Shown piece by piece: positions 21,446 through 22,903 of a stretch of 22,903 nucleotides of DNA. Position 1 is the first letter of the stretch. Every line of letters starts with the position of its first letter. The stretch covers positions 1 through 22,903 of the forward strand of contig CAJTVR010000077.1 in the NCBI GenBank assembly GCA_910580075.1, given 5' to 3'. Position numbers and translations under genes: made by a program. This DNA is from an uncultured Eubacterium sp. GTDB taxonomy: Bacteria > Bacillota > Clostridia > Lachnospirales > Lachnospiraceae. The notes below the pieces were generated by a model. It ran no database searches and was not told the origin of the DNA. It worked only from the letters and a program-made list of their open reading frames with translations.

Positions 21446-22735
21446 TTATTCTGTAATTGCCTCTAATGCCTGTGCAAGGTCTGCAGTCAGGTCTTCCTTA
21501 TCTTCCAGCCCGCAGGACATCCTTACCAGTCCTGCCGGGATGCCGGCACCGGCCAGCTGAACGTCTGTCATCTGGCGGTGCGTAGATGTCGCCGGATTCA
21601 GACAGCAGGTTCTGGCATCTGCTACATGTGTTTCAATCGCTGCCAGTTTCAAATGTTTCATAAAAGTTTCCGCAGCAGCCCGTCCGCCTTTCAGCTCAAA
21701 AGATACAACGCCGCATCCGCCGTGTGGCAGATATTTCTGTCCGAGTTCATAATATTTATCCCCTTTCAGCCCGGAGTAGTTTACAGATGATACTTTTGAA
21801 TTCTGCTGTAAAAATTCAGCCACTGCCTGACCGTTTTCCACATGACGAGGCATGCGCACATGCAGGGATTCCAGGCCAAGGTTTAATAAAAATGCATTCT
21901 GAGGCGACTGGATACATCCAAAATCACGCATCAGCTGGGCTGTGCATTTTGTAATAAATGCACCTTCTTTTCCAAATCTTTCTGCATACGTGATACCATG
22001 ATAAGAATCGTCCGGCGTACACAGTCCCGGATATTTTTCAGCATGCGCCATCCAGTCAAATCTGCCGGAATCTACAATCGCACCTCCGACTGCTGCCCCG
22101 TGTCCATCCATATATTTCGTTGTAGAATGTGTCACAAGATCTGCACCCCATTCAAACGGGCGGCAGTTCACCGGAGTCGGAAATGTATTATCCACAATCA
22201 GCGGCACCCCGTGCGCATGAGCAGCCTTTGCGAATTTTTCTATATCAAGCACCGTCAGCGCCGGATTCGCAATGGTTTCTCCAAATACAGCCTTCGTATT
22301 CTCTTGAAATGCTGCATGCAGCTCCTCTTCGCTGCAATCCGGTGATACAAACGTAACATCAATTCCCATTTTTTTCATAGTTACAGAAATCAGGTTAAAT
22401 GTTCCGCCATAAATCGAAGAAGACGCCACAATATGGCTGCCGCACTCACAGATATTAAACAGTGCAAAAAAATTCGCAGCCTGTCCCGAAGAGGTAAGCA
22501 TCGCTGCCGTACCGCCTTCTAATTCTGCAATTTTTGCAGCTACATAATCATTCGTCGGATTCTGCAGACGGGTATAAAAATAACCGGAAGCCTCTAAATC
22601 GAACAGTTTTCCCATTTCTTCGCTTGTGTCATACTTAAATGTAGTAGACTGGATAATCGGAATCTGGCGCGGCTGCCCGTTACCCGGTGTATAGCCTGCC
22701 TGTACACATTTTGTATTTATTTTATATTCACTCAT
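21446..22735 (-). CDS. metY: O-acetylhomoserine sulfhydrylase (aminocarboxypropyltransferase)
   Basis: This 429-residue PLP enzyme of the Cys/Met metabolism family makes homocysteine from O-acetylhomoserine and sulfide, feeding methionine synthesis; such enzymes may also act on O-acetylserine. Visible features are YFYTRLQNPTNDYVAAKIAELEGG (in part, residues 52-71), the SSGQAA turn near 82-87, the PLP-contacting aspartate in VDNTFPTP (D182), the Schiff-base lysine in THSTTKYMDGHG (K207) and RMSCGLED near the C-terminus. The length and the GRFDWM and SLHVRM segments suit the longer MetY group rather than cystathionine gamma-synthase. AAAGGAG precedes the ATG by about 12 bases. No S-box or T-box leader is visible in the roughly 165 upstream bases available. 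Confidence 0.93.
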   Translation of the reverse strand: MSEYKINTKCVQAGYTPGNGQPRQIPIIQSTTFKYDTSEEMGKLFDLEASGYFYTRLQNPTNDYVAAKIAELEGGTAAMLTSSGQAANFFALFNICECGSHIVASSSIYGGTFNLISVTMKKMGIDVTFVSPDCSEEELHAAFQENTKAVFGETIANPALTVLDIEKFAKAAHAHGVPLIVDNTFPTPVNCRPFEWGADLVTHSTTKYMDGHGAAVGGAIVDSGRFDWMAHAEKYPGLCTPDDSYHGITYAERFGKEGAFITKCTAQLMRDFGCIQSPQNAFLLNLGLESLHVRMPRHVENGQAVAEFLQQNSKVSSVNYSGLKGDKYYELGQKYLPHGGCGVVSFELKGGRAAAETFMKHLKLAAIETHVADARTCCLNPATSTHRQMTDVQLAGAGIPAGLVRMSCGLEDKEDLTADLAQALEAITE

Positions 22736-22774
22736 ATTATTACTAAGCTCCTTTCTAAACTGCTTTTAAATTTC

Positions 22775-22783
22775 AATATACCA
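22775..22783 (-). promoter_or_regulatory. Possible extended -10 promoter of metY
   Basis: On the minus strand TGGTATATT (22783-22775) matches an extended -10 element (TGN then TATATT, one mismatch to TATAAT), about 40 nt before the metY ATG. No good -35 box is seen at the right distance. The imperfect dyad CCAGCATATCTGG (22781-22793) overlaps it and could be an operator. Confidence 0.4.
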
Positions 22784-22838
22784 GCATATCTGGAAAACAG
22801 CATCCAGGCAGACACATACATTCATCCAGTACCAGCCG

Positions 22839-22885
22839 GGGCGGAGAGACTTTTTCCTTTTTCTGTGACTCCGGAGAACAGTTAG
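22839..22885. repeat. Right copy of the 47-nt inverted dispersed repeat
   Basis: The reverse complement matches positions 1-47 over its full length, including the exact 17-nt core CAGAAAAAGGAAAAAGT and the block TCTCCGCCC; the ACTGTTC block lies at the same distance. It is about 105 nt upstream of metY. Its CTTTTTCC run points to the right, as the left copy's points to the left. Confidence 0.75.
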
Positions 22886-22903
22886 AAATTCTTAATTTTC
22901 TGC

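Noticed and set aside
22736..22838. S-box or T-box riboswitch for metY
   Set aside because: The available upstream bases show no matching leader architecture, no terminator, and an apparently short 5' leader.
1..22885. Edge inverted repeats as ends of a composite transposon
   Set aside because: No transposase or integrase is encoded in the window, no target duplication is visible, and a 22.8-kb span of core metabolic genes makes this unlikely.

Overview
The window reads as a chromosomal segment of an anaerobic, spore-related Clostridia, most likely a gut Lachnospiraceae (Blautia/Dorea/Ruminococcus type). The pointers are a single-chain pyruvate:ferredoxin oxidoreductase, a small protein resembling a clostridial spore-surface family (DUF3787), and a Gram-positive CDP-alditol/teichoic-acid type gene set. 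Taxonomy is inferred from gene content, not from a marker gene. All fourteen supported genes lie on the minus strand, so the transcriptional order runs from high to low coordinates.

Right part (about 22,740 to 15,900): metY (O-acetylhomoserine sulfhydrylase), a 64-codon DUF3787-like gene, nifJ/PFOR with a very strong terminator, then a three-part protein with hemerythrin at the N-terminus, a middle domain perhaps related to CheX, and a response-regulator receiver at the C-terminus. The theme is anaerobic metabolism and oxygen sensing.

Left part (about 15,790 to 100): a surface-polymer locus that starts at a good sigma-A type promoter (TTGCTA, 17 nt, TATAAT; 15789 to 15761). It runs: large TagF-class glycero/alditol-phosphate transferase with an extra N-terminal domain, IspD/TarI-like cytidylyltransferase, extended-SDR epimerase/dehydratase, polysaccharide pyruvyl transferase, secreted CpdB-type phosphodiesterase/5'-nucleotidase with Ig-like repeats, pyruvyl transferase fused to a degenerate GDPD-like domain, TagB/TagF-class transferase, an intra-locus terminator, tarI, tarJ, a further TagF-class transferase, and a large terminator. 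tarI plus tarJ should make CDP-ribitol. The other cytidylyltransferase plus SDR pair looks like a second CDP-alditol branch of unknown sugar. Three TagF-class transferases would polymerise or attach the units, and the pyruvyl-transferase homologues may add pyruvate ketals. No TagO/TagA initiator, flippase or TagGH exporter is in the window, so the locus is incomplete here or relies on genes elsewhere.

Non-coding structure is rich. A 47-nt near-identical sequence sits in inverted orientation at the two window edges, with a 26-bp direct repeat beside the left copy. A tandem 52/57-bp duplication precedes one pyruvyl-transferase gene. There is a strongly structured 202-nt gap in mid-locus, and several terminator hairpins. 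The most interesting leads are the two parallel CDP-alditol branches, the pseudo-GDPD fusion, the hemerythrin-receiver fusion and the terminator inside the locus before tarI.
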